A stretch of 64,000 nucleotides of DNA from Streptomyces formicae (GTDB lineage: Bacteria > Actinomycetota > Actinomycetes > Streptomycetales > Streptomycetaceae), in NCBI RefSeq assembly GCF_002556545.1, contig NZ_CP022685.1, forward strand, positions 7,108,001-7,172,000. The letters are read 5' to 3'. The translations under genes were made by a program, and so were the position numbers. This document shows positions 55,301 to 62,844 of this stretch, piece by piece. Under the pieces are notes generated by a model. It was given only the letters and a program-made list of their open reading frames with translations, ran no database searches and had not been told where the DNA came from. How positions within the stretch are numbered: the first letter of the stretch is position 1; each line of letters begins with the position of its first letter.

Positions 55301-56208
55301 AAGACGCGATACCCGAGCTCGGTGTCGGCACGCACCTTCACGTTGACGTCGAAGACCTTGTTGTACGAGTAGCCGCGCCCGTCCGCCTTGTGGCTGCCCG
55401 CGTAGCGCAGCGCGTGCTTCCCGGTGAAACCGGCGCGCGACTTCGCGGTGGGGGAGCCGCTGGGGCCGCGGTCCACCAGGCTCAGCATGTCCTCGGGGGC
55501 GGGGGCCTGCGTGCCGCCCACCGAGAGCTGGACGTCGGCGAGTTGGAGGGCGTCGTCGGCGCCGTTGTTCGCGGTGACGTCGAGGCGGTAGTGGGCGTAC
55601 GCCTTCGTGTTCGCGAAGTCGTACGTCTTCGTCTTGTGCCGACCGGCGAAGGTCTCGCCCTTGCGCTCGTCGAGGACCGTCCAGTCCTTGCCGTCGGTGG
55701 AACCCTTCAGGGTCCAGTCCTTCGGGTCGCGCTCGGCGTGGTCGTTGGCGGAGGTCAGCGCGTACGTCACGACCTTCGCGGGCTGGTCGAGGTCGAACTC
55801 GGCCCAGCCGTCCTTCGCGAACGTCAGCCACTTGCTGGTGGCTTCGCCGTCGACGAGATTCGCGGCGACCTCGCCGGAGCCGGTGTTCTCGCCGCTCGCG
55901 CGGACCTCGGTGACGTGGTCGTTCACGCTCCCCGGCAGGCCCGAGCTGAACTCGCCGTTCACGCCCGCGGCCTTCTTCTTGCCGTCCGGCCCCGTCTCGA
56001 CGGTGCTCAGCCAGTCCGGCTGGGCCTCGCCCTCCTCGAAGGACGAGACGAACTCCCGCTCGGCGCGGGGCTTCTGCTCCGGCTCGGCGACGGCGCCTCG
56101 GGCGGCGCCTTGTGCGGTCACGACGAGCGCGAGCGCCAACGCTCCCGCTCCGGCTCCGGCGGCTGAACGGTGGTGTCTGTATCGAGGTCTACGTGCCCTG
56201 TGCGGCAT
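52315..56208 (-). CDS. Secreted GH92 alpha-mannosidase with F5/8 type C domains
   Basis: A 1297-residue exported enzyme. Start at 56208 gives a signal peptide (SAAGAGAGALALALVVTAQG). Around residues 60-230 is an F5/8 type C (CBM32-like) carbohydrate-binding module. Next a further beta domain and then the GH92 catalytic part, including SPWMGDRQTFQMMP and the C-terminal EDNGEQSGWYLFSSLGFYP signature. A second F5/8-like domain is at the C-terminus. GH92 enzymes are exo-acting alpha-mannosidases. Ribosome site GGGGAGGG is present. The gene is convergent with the WYL gene. Confidence 0.92.
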   Translation of the reverse strand: MPHRARRPRYRHHRSAAGAGAGALALALVVTAQGAARGAVAEPEQKPRAEREFVSSFEEGEAQPDWLSTVETGPDGKKKAAGVNGEFSSGLPGSVNDHVTEVRASGENTGSGEVAANLVDGEATSKWLTFAKDGWAEFDLDQPAKVVTYALTSANDHAERDPKDWTLKGSTDGKDWTVLDERKGETFAGRHKTKTYDFANTKAYAHYRLDVTANNGADDALQLADVQLSVGGTQAPAPEDMLSLVDRGPSGSPTAKSRAGFTGKHALRYAGSHKADGRGYSYNKVFDVNVKVRADTELGYRVFPSMAEGDLDYAATNVSVDLAFTDGTYLSDLKAVDQHGFPLTPQGQGASKALYVNQWNNIEARIGQVAGGKTVDRILLAYDSPKGPAKFRGWLDDVSLKEKAPAKPKAHPSDYADTTRGTNSSGGFSRGNTFPATAVPHGFNFWTPVTNAGSLSWLYDYARGNNDDNLPTIQAFSASHEPSPWMGDRQTFQMMPSVDKDTPSASRTKRALPFKHEKETARPHYYGVTFENGLKTEMAPTDHAAMMKFTFPGDDTSVIFDNVSEKGGLTLDKENGTVSGFSDVKSGLSTGATRMFVYGVFDDDVTAGGKLEGGGGGDVTGYLRFDAGKDRTVNLRIATSLISLDQAKDNLAQEIPSGTSFDRVKNRAQRQWDDILGKVEVEGASEGQRTSLYSSLYRLYLYPNSGFEKVRSEKGGKSAYKYASPFSPQTGPDTPTHTGAKIVEGKPYVNNGFWDTYRTTWPAYSLLTPKKAGELVDGFVQQYKDGGWTSRWSSPGYADLMTGTSSDVAFADAYVKGVKFDAEAAYDAAVKNATVVPSSAGVGRKGMEKSPFLGYTPSETHEGLSWALEGYLNDYGISRMGDALFKKTGKKRYQEESAYFRNRAQDYVNLFDDEAAGAGTKPGFFQGKDGKGVWRVPSDKFDPRVWGHDYTETNAWGYAFTAPQDSRGLANLYGGRKGLGDKLDTYFATPETGSAEFAGSYGGVIHEMTEARDVRMGMYGHSNQVAHHATYMYDAAGQPWKTQEKVREVLSRLYTGSEIGQGYHGDEDNGEQSGWYLFSSLGFYPLVMGSGEYAIGSPQFTKMTVHLDNGRDLVVKAPKNSAKNVYVQGLKVNGKKWNSTALPHKLIANGGVLEFDMGPKPSAWGSGKNAQPTSVTQDDKVPSPRKDVLKGEGALFDNSSATDATSDSAIELPVDKGTKAVQYTLTSSTDKAKAPRGWVLQGSKDGEKWKGLDKRSGESFAWDKQTRAFTVGKPGTYAHYRLVPDGKGTLAEVELLS

Positions 56209-56415
56209 CCCCGAGCCCTCCCCTTGCAAGTTGGACAACGTTGTCACGAGCAGTGCGCAAGGTCTAGTAGGGCGTCAAGTGGCGAGTGGTGTCAAGGCTG
56301 TTGCCGGGGGCGGCGGGGGCGGGGTTGGGTCGCGGGTCGGCCCCGGTGCGGTTGCGTGGTTCCCCGTGCCTCTGGGTGCGGCCGCGTGTGCGGCTCCGTC
56401 GGGGGAGACCCGTCA
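56209..56415. other. Intergenic segment upstream of the GH92 gene
   Basis: About 200 bp containing the GH92 promoter; the GC- and G-rich run (gggggcgggg-type) upstream of the composite repeat shows no gene. Confidence 0.3.
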
Positions 56416-56523
56416 GGGGTGCGGGGAACTGTGCGCCCGGGGGGCGACGCGCTTGCGGGCGAAGGGGGGCGTTCGCTTCGTCTGCGGCATGTCGCGGGCT
56501 GGGCGCGCAGTTCCTCGCGCCCC
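56416..56523. repeat. Composite inverted repeat, copy 1 (~108 bp)
   Basis: Two copies of the 20-mer face each other: GGGGTGCGGGGAACTGTGCG (56416-56435) and its inverted relative at 56504-56523 (CGCGCAGTTCCTCGCGCCCC). The 68-bp centre also resembles that of copy 2 (GTCGCGGGCTGGG near the right end in both). Transcripts could fold into a large hairpin. Confidence 0.65.
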
Positions 56524-56573
56524 TAGGATCCGGGTGCCCCGCCCCGGGCCGGGACGGCCCCGTCTTCGGCCCG

Positions 56574-56779
56574 CCCACGTGCTCGGCGACAAGGGCTACA
56601 GCTCCAAAGCCATCCGGACCTGGCTCAGGCGCAGGGGCATCGCCCACACCATTCCCGAGCGGGCCGACCAGATCGGCAACCGCCTCAAGCAAGGGCGCGG
56701 CATCGCCACCCGCTACGAGAAGACCGCCGAGTCCTACCAGGCAGCCGTCACCCTCGCCTCACTCCTGATGTGGGCGTGA
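56574..56779 (+). pseudogene. IS5-type transposase remnant (internally deleted)
   Basis: The frame reads a C-terminal piece of an IS5-like DDE transposase: VLGDKGYSSKAIRTWLRRRGIAHTIPERADQ, then NRLKQGRGIATRYEKTAESYQ and ASLLMWA, stopping at 56779. Between ADQ and NRLKQ the ~30 residues that normally hold the acidic catalytic Glu region (VVERCFNRLKQ-type) are missing, so it cannot be active. It has no recognisable terminal inverted repeats. Confidence 0.7.
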
Positions 56780-56803
56780 CAACTGAAGACAACCCCTAGC
56801 GGC

Positions 56804-57517
56804 TCAGGGCGTTTCCTGCGGTTCTCGCGCCGGGGCCCGGTTCCGGCACGCGGTGCTTCCGGTGCCGGTCTTCCTGATGCCGTGCCTCGGGGCGAGGCGG
56901 ACGTGGACGACCACCGGTTCCGCGCTCATGACCTGGACCGTCACGGCGTTCAGGGCGCGCAGCGGGTGCCAGCGGCTGAGGGTGCGCTGCAGCGCCCACG
57001 GGTCGTCGTCGGGGCGCACCTCGGCGTGGCCCTCGACCCAGTGGAAGCGCAGCCCGACGCGGAACCGGAGGCGGACGAGGGGATCGCGCCGGATGTTGCG
57101 CACGTACCCGGCGCGCTCGCCGTGCTCGGCGACGATCCAGAAGTCGTCGCCCTGCCTGCCGTTGCCGACGGGGGTGCGGCGCGGCTTGCCGGTGACCCGT
57201 CCGCGCGTTTCCAGCAGCGCGAGGCCGAGCGGCATCAGCCCGAGGTGCAGCAGCAGCCGCATCGGGGGGTTGATCACATACTTCTGCAGGGCGCGCACCA
57301 GGGCCCGCTTCGCACGCGGGCTGAGGAGTGTCAGCGCCAGGTTCAGCCCCAGCGCGAGGCACCCCCAGACCGGCCAGGGCACGCCGTCCCGGGACTCGCC
57401 CGGTAACGCCCACTGCCCCCAGAGCAGCGCGGCGACGGCCAGCGTACCGATGAGAAGGGGAAGTCCGGGCCGCCGACGGACTCCCGAAGGTCCAATACGA
57501 GTGTATGGTTGCTCCAT
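56804..57517 (-). CDS. Membrane-anchored nitroreductase/DDN-like deazaflavin reductase
   Basis: A 237-residue protein. The first half has two hydrophobic segments (LLIGTLAVAALLWGQWALPG; WGCLALGLNLALTLL). From about residue 105 (VTGKPRRTPVGNGRQGDDFWIVAEHGERAGYVRNIRRDP) it is a split-barrel DDN/Rv1155-type domain that binds F420 in Mycobacterium homologues. The ATG at 57517 lies inside a 31-bp palindrome and has no ribosome site, so the message might be leaderless. It is divergent from a TetR gene, which probably represses it. Confidence 0.72.
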   Translation of the reverse strand: MEQPYTRIGPSGVRRRPGLPLLIGTLAVAALLWGQWALPGESRDGVPWPVWGCLALGLNLALTLLSPRAKRALVRALQKYVINPPMRLLLHLGLMPLGLALLETRGRVTGKPRRTPVGNGRQGDDFWIVAEHGERAGYVRNIRRDPLVRLRFRVGLRFHWVEGHAEVRPDDDPWALQRTLSRWHPLRALNAVTVQVMSAEPVVVHVRLAPRHGIRKTGTGSTACRNRAPAREPQETP

Positions 57518-57526
57518 ACGTTCGTA
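57496..57526. promoter_or_regulatory. Large palindromic operator over the reductase start
   Basis: Inner arms GTATGG (57503-57508) and CCATAC (57514-57519) are perfect; outer TACGA (57496-57500) and TCGTA (57522-57526) complete a 31-bp palindrome that pairs at 11 of 13 positions. It covers the reductase start codon and lies 20 bp before tetR. Confidence 0.75.
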
Positions 57527-57546
57527 CGGTAGGGAAGGGCGCCGCG

Positions 57547-58125
57547 ATGTCAAGGGCCGACGAGCTCGCCGAGGTGCTGACGCGGATCGTCGCCACTCGG
57601 GGCCTGGAACAGGTCAGCGTCCGTGAGGTGGCCGGGGCGGCGGGGGTCTCCATCGGAGCCGTGCAGCACCACTTCGCCACCAAGGACGAGATGCTCGCCT
57701 TCGCCTTCCGGCACGTCGTCGAGCGCACCCGGACCCGCATCTCGGGCCTGCCCGTCGGGCGCAGCCCGAGGCGGAACCTGTCCCGCGTGCTGCGCCAGCT
57801 CCTCCCGCTGGACGAGGAACGCCGCACCGAGTGCCGGGTCTACGTCGCCTTCGCCGCCCGCGCCGCGCTGGACCCCGCGCTGGCGGCGATCCAGCGGGAG
57901 ACCCAGGCCCAGTTGCTCGACGGCATCACCGCGACCCTGCGCGAGGCCAAGGCCGCCGGGCTCGGCGCCGGGCGCGTACCGCCGCTCGACCCGCACGCCG
58001 ACGCGAAGCTGCTGCTCGCCGTGGTCGACGGCCTCACCTTCGACGCGGTCGGCGAGCCGGACCGCCTCCCCCCGCGCCAGCTCACCGCGCTGCTCGACCG
58101 CGCGCTGAAGAGGCTGCTGGGCTAA
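57547..58125 (+). CDS. TetR family transcriptional regulator
   Basis: A 192-residue TetR regulator with HTH RGLEQVSVREVAGAAGVSIGAVQHHFATKDEM and a helical ligand domain. The ATG at 57547 is chosen over upstream in-frame starts, with AGGGAAGGG in front. It diverges from the membrane-anchored reductase and likely represses both through the 31-bp palindrome. Confidence 0.9.
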   Translation: MSRADELAEVLTRIVATRGLEQVSVREVAGAAGVSIGAVQHHFATKDEMLAFAFRHVVERTRTRISGLPVGRSPRRNLSRVLRQLLPLDEERRTECRVYVAFAARAALDPALAAIQRETQAQLLDGITATLREAKAAGLGAGRVPPLDPHADAKLLLAVVDGLTFDAVGEPDRLPPRQLTALLDRALKRLLG

Positions 58126-58172
58126 AGGTAGCCGCCCCCCCCGCGCGGCTCCGTAGGGGCGGGGCCCCGTAA

Positions 58173-58281
58173 GGGGCGCGGGGAACTGCGCGAGCGACCA
58201 CGATGTGCCCGCGGGGGAAGAGCGGGGGGAGTGTTTTGTGTGCGGGGCGTCGCGGGCTGGGCGCGCCGTTCCTCGCGCCCC
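58173..58281. repeat. Composite inverted repeat, copy 2 (~109 bp)
   Basis: Exact GGGGCGCGGGGAACTGCGCG at 58173-58192 faces CGCGCCGTTCCTCGCGCCCC (58262-58281, two mismatches). The total length matches copy 1 within a base, and the right inner flank GTCGCGGGCTGGG is shared. Confidence 0.75.
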
Positions 58282-58318
58282 TTACGGGGCGCCCCGCGCG
58301 CCCCGCCGTCGTTGGTAC

Positions 58319-58345
58319 CTTTCGTTTGTCGAGTGAAAGCAAACG
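58319..58345. promoter_or_regulatory. Operator candidate upstream of the DeoR/LacI hybrid regulator
   Basis: CTTTCGTTTG (58319-58328) then TCGAGTGAAA; CGTTTG and CAAACG (58323-58328, 58340-58345) make perfect inverted arms. The same CTTTCGTTTG...TCGAGTGAAA pattern recurs at 59538. Confidence 0.65.
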
Positions 58346-58374
58346 ACTTCACTCGCGAAGAGAGGGGTAGGCGG

Positions 58375-59502
58375 GTGCTGACTGAAGAGCGGCGTGAGGC
58401 GGTCCTGCGCATGGTGGAGCGGCAGGGGACGATCACGGTCAAGGAGGCGGCCGCGGAGCTGGGCGTCTCCGCCGTCACCGTGCGCCAGGACGTGCGCGAC
58501 CTCGCGGGCCGCGGCCTCGTCGTCCGCGTGCACGGCGGCGCCATGTCGCCGGGCGCGGCCCGGTCGGCCGACGCCGCGGGATCCGCCGCGCCCCGGTCGG
58601 CGGCGCGGCAGGAGCAGGCGTTCGGCCTGGTCGTCCCGCCGGGGGACTACTACTACCCCGAGATCATCCGGGGAGTGCAGGACGCGGCGCGCGCCCACGG
58701 GGTGCGCGTCGTGCTCGCGGTCTCCGGCGAGACGCTCGCGGACAACCAGGAGCAGGTGCGCAGGCTCGTCGCCGCTGGCACCGACGGCCTGCTGTTGATG
58801 CCGCGCGCGGGGCTCGAACCCGCCGAGCGGACCGACGAGTGGCTCGCGGGTCTCGACGTGCCGGTCGTCCTCGTGGACCGGCGGGCGGGCGCCTGGTCCG
58901 GGCGGCTCGAACAGGTCGCGTCCGACCACGCCCACGGCGCCGGCCTCGCCGTGCGGCACCTCGCCGGGCTCGGGCACCGGCGGATCGCCCTGGTCGCCAG
59001 GGCGGAGAGCCCCAACACGCCTTTGATCAGGGACGGTTACGAGGCGGCGTGCGGGGCCCTCGGTCTCGCGGCAGGCCCGGAGTACGGCATCGGTCCGATC
59101 GAGGGGTCCACGTCCACCGAGTGGTTCGAGGAGTTCGCGGGCGCGGTCGAGGCGGGCGACGTCCGGGCCGCCCTGGTCCACAACGACCTCGACGCCGTCA
59201 CCCTCGTCGGCCTCCTCCAGGCGCGTGGCCTGCGCGTTCCCGAGGACCTGGCGATCGTGACGTACGACGACGAGGTCGCCGAGCTGAGTGACGTGCCGCT
59301 GACGGCCGTGGCGCCGCCCAAGCGGGCCGTGGGGGCCTGGGCGGTCGACCTGCTGCGGCGCAGGATCGCCGAACCGGGCGCGCCGCTGGCCGAGTTGCTG
59401 CTCCGCCCGGAGCTGCGGGTGCGGGCTTCGAGCGGGGTTTCCGGCGGAGTGCCAGGAGGGGGCTCCGGCGGGCACCCCGGCGGGCACTCCGGCGGGGCGT
59501 AA
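58375..59502 (+). CDS. Hybrid DeoR-HTH / LacI-type sugar-binding regulator
   Basis: A 375-residue regulator. GTG 58375 follows GAGGGG (58362-58367). The N-terminal HTH is of the DeoR type (LTEERREAVLRMVERQGTITVKEAAAELGVSAVTVRQDVRDLAGRG); the rest is a LacI-type periplasmic-binding domain (FGLVVPPGDYYYPEIIRGVQDAA...). The C-terminus is a Gly/His-rich tail. Expected to sense a sugar or sugar phosphate and to control the ABC importer genes downstream through the shared CTTTCGTTTG motif. Confidence 0.88.
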   Translation: MLTEERREAVLRMVERQGTITVKEAAAELGVSAVTVRQDVRDLAGRGLVVRVHGGAMSPGAARSADAAGSAAPRSAARQEQAFGLVVPPGDYYYPEIIRGVQDAARAHGVRVVLAVSGETLADNQEQVRRLVAAGTDGLLLMPRAGLEPAERTDEWLAGLDVPVVLVDRRAGAWSGRLEQVASDHAHGAGLAVRHLAGLGHRRIALVARAESPNTPLIRDGYEAACGALGLAAGPEYGIGPIEGSTSTEWFEEFAGAVEAGDVRAALVHNDLDAVTLVGLLQARGLRVPEDLAIVTYDDEVAELSDVPLTAVAPPKRAVGAWAVDLLRRRIAEPGAPLAELLLRPELRVRASSGVSGGVPGGGSGGHPGGHSGGA

Positions 59503-59537
59503 GCACCCGGCGAGGGGTGACGCCTCCGCATCATGTG

Positions 59538-59560
59538 CTTTCGTTTGGCATCGAGTGAAA
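59538..59560. promoter_or_regulatory. Operator candidate upstream of the sugar-binding protein gene (site A)
   Basis: CTTTCGTTTG at 59538-59547 followed by TCGAGTGAAA (to 59560), nearly identical to the 58319 site. Confidence 0.6.
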
Positions 59561-59596
59561 CGTAAAGCATTGACGAGGCGTGAATACTGCTCAATG

Positions 59597-59621
59597 CTTT
59601 CGTTCGACGCCCCAGCGAACG
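59597..59621. promoter_or_regulatory. Operator candidate upstream of the sugar-binding protein gene (site B)
   Basis: CTTTCGTTCG (59597-59606), with CGTTCG and CGAACG (59616-59621) as perfect inverted arms 9 bp apart. Confidence 0.55.
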
Positions 59622-59634
59622 ATCGGTGCACATC

Positions 59635-60939
59635 ATGCTGCGCAGAACCACGACCGCCCTGGCCGGTTCCGTCCTGGCCCTGGCCCTGCTCGCCACCGCC
59701 TGCGGAGGCCCCGGCCAGGGCTCGTCCCCGGCCGCGAAGAAGACCGGAAAGGTCACCTTCTGGTCCTTCGTCAAGGGGTCCGACGAGGTGGCCGCCGCCT
59801 TCAACCGGAGCCACCCGGACATCGAGGTGACCTTCGAGACGGTGCCGTCGGGCCAGGAGTACTACTCCAAGCTCACCAACGCCGTGAAGGCCGGTACCGC
59901 TCCCGACGTCGCGGTCGTCGAGTACCCGAACCTGCCGGAGTTCGCGGCCCAGGGAAAGATCGAGGACCTGAGCGCGACGCTCGGCCCGCTCGTGAAGGAC
60001 CGGTTCCCCGCCGCGGCACGGCAACTCGTCGACCTGGGCGGCAGGACCTGGGCGGTGCCCCGCGACGCGGCCCCGCTGATGATGATGTACCGGAAGGACT
60101 TCTTCTCCCGGCACGAGATCGACGTGCCGACCACGTGGGACGCCTACCGCAAGATGACCGAGCAGGTGAAGAAGGCCGACCCCGACGCCCGCGGCGGAGT
60201 CCTCTACACCGACAACCCCGGACTGCTGACCGCCCTCGCCTGGCAGGCGGGCGGCCGCTGGTTCGGCACGGGGAAGGACTCCTGGAAGGTCGACATCGAC
60301 GACGGTCCTTCGAAGAAGACCGCCGACTACTGGGGCGACCTCGCCCACAAGGGCCTGGTCCGCTCCCTGAGTTCGCTCGACCCGTTCTGGACGAGCGTCC
60401 AGAAGGAGCAGACCGTCGCCTACGTCTGCGCCAGCTGGTGCGCGGGAGCCCAGCAGGCGACTGTCCCCGACCAGAAGGGCAAGTGGGCCGTCGCGCCCGT
60501 GCCCACCTGGGACGGCAAGCCCGCCTCCGGGATGTACGGCGGCTCGTCCTTCGTGATCCCCAAGGGCTCCGACAACAGCGGCGCCGCCGCCGAGTTCATC
60601 AAGTGGATCACCACGGACCCCAAGGGCATGAAGGCGTGGGTGGCCTCGGGCACCAGCAGTCTGTTCCCCGCCGACCCGTCGCTCGTGCCGGTCACCAAGG
60701 CCGCGTTCGGGACGGAGTACTACGGCGGACAGGACGTCTACGCCATCGGGAAGGCGTCCTACGAGGCGATCCCGCAGGGCTGGACGTGGGGCCCGGTCAT
60801 GGGGACGACCAACACCGCCATCGTCGACGAGCTCCCCAAGGCGGCCGACGGCACGTCCCTGCCCGGTGTCCTCTCGCTCGCCGAGCGGGCCACCGTCAAG
60901 CAGATGAGGCAGCGCGGCATGAAGGTCACCGCGCCGTAG
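59635..60939 (+). CDS. ABC sugar transporter substrate-binding lipoprotein
   Basis: A 434-residue extracellular solute-binding protein (family 1). Lipobox LLATAC with Cys23. The fold shows WSFVKGSDEVAAAFNRSHPDIEV and PTTWDAYRKMTEQVKK. It captures a sugar or oligosaccharide for the two permeases downstream. GTG 59626 is an alternative start. The substrate cannot be assigned. Confidence 0.9.
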   Translation: MLRRTTTALAGSVLALALLATACGGPGQGSSPAAKKTGKVTFWSFVKGSDEVAAAFNRSHPDIEVTFETVPSGQEYYSKLTNAVKAGTAPDVAVVEYPNLPEFAAQGKIEDLSATLGPLVKDRFPAAARQLVDLGGRTWAVPRDAAPLMMMYRKDFFSRHEIDVPTTWDAYRKMTEQVKKADPDARGGVLYTDNPGLLTALAWQAGGRWFGTGKDSWKVDIDDGPSKKTADYWGDLAHKGLVRSLSSLDPFWTSVQKEQTVAYVCASWCAGAQQATVPDQKGKWAVAPVPTWDGKPASGMYGGSSFVIPKGSDNSGAAAEFIKWITTDPKGMKAWVASGTSSLFPADPSLVPVTKAAFGTEYYGGQDVYAIGKASYEAIPQGWTWGPVMGTTNTAIVDELPKAADGTSLPGVLSLAERATVKQMRQRGMKVTAP

Positions 60940-60979
60940 GACACCCGTTCACCCCCGCCTCGTCCCCCGAAAGGCCGTC

Positions 60980-61876
60980 ATGGCATCCCCGTCCACCCGT
61001 GGACAGCGCCGCACCGCCGCGCTGCTCCTGTCACCGTTCCTCGGACTGTTCGCGGTCGTCACCCTCGCCCCGCTGGCGTACGCGGGATGGCTGAGCCTGT
61101 TCACCACCCGCACGTCCGGCCTGGGCTTCGGCGGCACAGAGAGCGTCTTCGCCGGGTGGGACAACTACGTACACGCCCTGTCCGACCCGGAGTTCCGCGA
61201 CGGATTCCTCGTCATCGCCGCGTACTGCGCCGTCTACATCCCCCTGATGATCGGCGGCGCCCTCGCCCTCGCCCTGCTGCTCGACACGGGCCTGGCCAAG
61301 GCCCGTTCCTTCTTCCAGCTCGCGCTCTTCCTGCCGCACGCGGTGCCGGGCCTCATCGCCGCGCTGATCTGGGTGTACCTCTACACGCCCGGACTGAGCC
61401 CGGTGATCGACCTGCTCGCGTCCGGCGGCCTCGACATCAACTTCCTGTCGGCGGACAACGCCGTCTTCTCCGCCGCCAACATCGCCGTGTGGGAGTGGAC
61501 CGGCTACAACATGGTCATCTTCTACGCCGCCCTCCAGGCCGTGCCCCGCGAGACCCTCGACGCCGCGAAGGTCGACGGAGCGGGCGCCCTCAGGACGGCG
61601 CTCTCCATCAAGGTCCCGATGATCCGCCCCGCGGTGGCGCTCTCCGTCCTGTTCACCGTCATCGGGTCGATCCAGCTCTTCACCGAGCCGAAGGTCATCT
61701 ACAACGCCTCCAGCGCGATCGGCAGCAGCTTCACCCCGAACATGTACGTCCAGACCGCCGCCTTCCAGAACAACGACTTCGGCCTCGCGGCAGCCGCTTC
61801 GCTGCTGATCGCCCTGTTCGCCGCCGTGCTGTCGTTCGCCGTCACCCGATTCTCACGCCGCGGGAGCAAGTCGTGA
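60980..61876 (+). CDS. ABC sugar transporter permease (MalF type)
   Basis: A 298-residue permease with about six helices. The EAA loop is ETLDAAKVDGAGALRTALSIKVPM. It forms the channel with the MalG-type permease; no ATPase gene is nearby, so a shared multidrug MsiK-type ATPase is likely, as common in Streptomyces. Stop overlaps the next GTG start. Confidence 0.9.
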   Translation: MASPSTRGQRRTAALLLSPFLGLFAVVTLAPLAYAGWLSLFTTRTSGLGFGGTESVFAGWDNYVHALSDPEFRDGFLVIAAYCAVYIPLMIGGALALALLLDTGLAKARSFFQLALFLPHAVPGLIAALIWVYLYTPGLSPVIDLLASGGLDINFLSADNAVFSAANIAVWEWTGYNMVIFYAALQAVPRETLDAAKVDGAGALRTALSIKVPMIRPAVALSVLFTVIGSIQLFTEPKVIYNASSAIGSSFTPNMYVQTAAFQNNDFGLAAAASLLIALFAAVLSFAVTRFSRRGSKS

Positions 61877-62820
61877 CCACCTCATCCGCACCTCCCGTCG
61901 CCCCCGCTCCCGAGACGGCATCCACGAAAGACCCCGCCACGCGCCCCCGTCGGCGCGGCCGCACCGGGAAGCCGCCCTCGGCACTCCTGTCCAGGGCCGG
62001 GGTCACCGCACTCCTCGCCCTGGCCACGCTCTACACCCTGCTGCCCCTGACCTGGCTGCTGCTGTCCTCCACCAAGAGCCGCGAGGACCTGTTCGGCACG
62101 AACGGCTTCGCCCCGGGCGACGAGATGCACCTCGCGGAGAACCTGCGGCACCTGTTCACGGCCGACGACGGCATCTACCTGCGCTGGGTGCTCAACACCG
62201 TCGCGTACGCGGGTGTCGGCTCCCTCCTCGCCTCGGTCTTCAGCGTCGCCGCGGGCTACGCCTTCGACAAGCTCACGTTCCCCGGCAAGGAGCGGCTGTT
62301 CTCCCTCGTGCTCCTCGGCGTCATGGTGCCCGGCACGGCCATGGCGATCCCCCTGTACCTGCTCGCCGCCGAAGCGGGCCTGGTCAACACCTTCTGGAGC
62401 GTGTTCGTGCCGGGCCTCGTCTTCCCGTTCGGCGTGTACCTGGCGCGGGTCTTCAGCGCGGCCTACGTGCCGGACGAGGTCCTGGAAGCGGCGCGGATGG
62501 ACGGGGCGAGCGAGTTCCGGGCCTTCTGCCGCATCGCCCTGCCGATGCTCGCGCCCGGCTTCGTGACCATCTTCCTCTTCCAGTTCACGCAGATCTGGAA
62601 CAGCTTCTTCCTGCCCCTGGTGATGCTGTCCGACCAGGACCTGTATCCCGTCAACCTCGGTCTGTACGTGTGGTATTCGTCCGCGCTGTCCCAAGGCCAC
62701 CCCGAGGACTACCTGCTGGCCGTCGTCGGCTCCCTGGTGTCCGTCGCCCCGCTGATCGCCGTCTTCCTGATGTTGCAGCGGTTCTGGAAGTCCGGCATGA
62801 CCGCCGGCGCGATCAAGTAG
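61873..62820 (+). CDS. ABC sugar transporter permease (MalG type)
   Basis: A 315-residue permease with about six helices. The EAA loop is DEVLEAARMDGASEFRAFCRIALPML. The N-terminus is a charged Pro/Arg-rich stretch (KDPATRPRRRGRTGK). GTG 61873 overlaps the previous stop. It pairs with the 60980-61876 permease. Confidence 0.9.
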   Translation: MTTSSAPPVAPAPETASTKDPATRPRRRGRTGKPPSALLSRAGVTALLALATLYTLLPLTWLLLSSTKSREDLFGTNGFAPGDEMHLAENLRHLFTADDGIYLRWVLNTVAYAGVGSLLASVFSVAAGYAFDKLTFPGKERLFSLVLLGVMVPGTAMAIPLYLLAAEAGLVNTFWSVFVPGLVFPFGVYLARVFSAAYVPDEVLEAARMDGASEFRAFCRIALPMLAPGFVTIFLFQFTQIWNSFFLPLVMLSDQDLYPVNLGLYVWYSSALSQGHPEDYLLAVVGSLVSVAPLIAVFLMLQRFWKSGMTAGAIK

Positions 62821-62844
62821 GCCCACACCATGAGGAGTTCCCGC

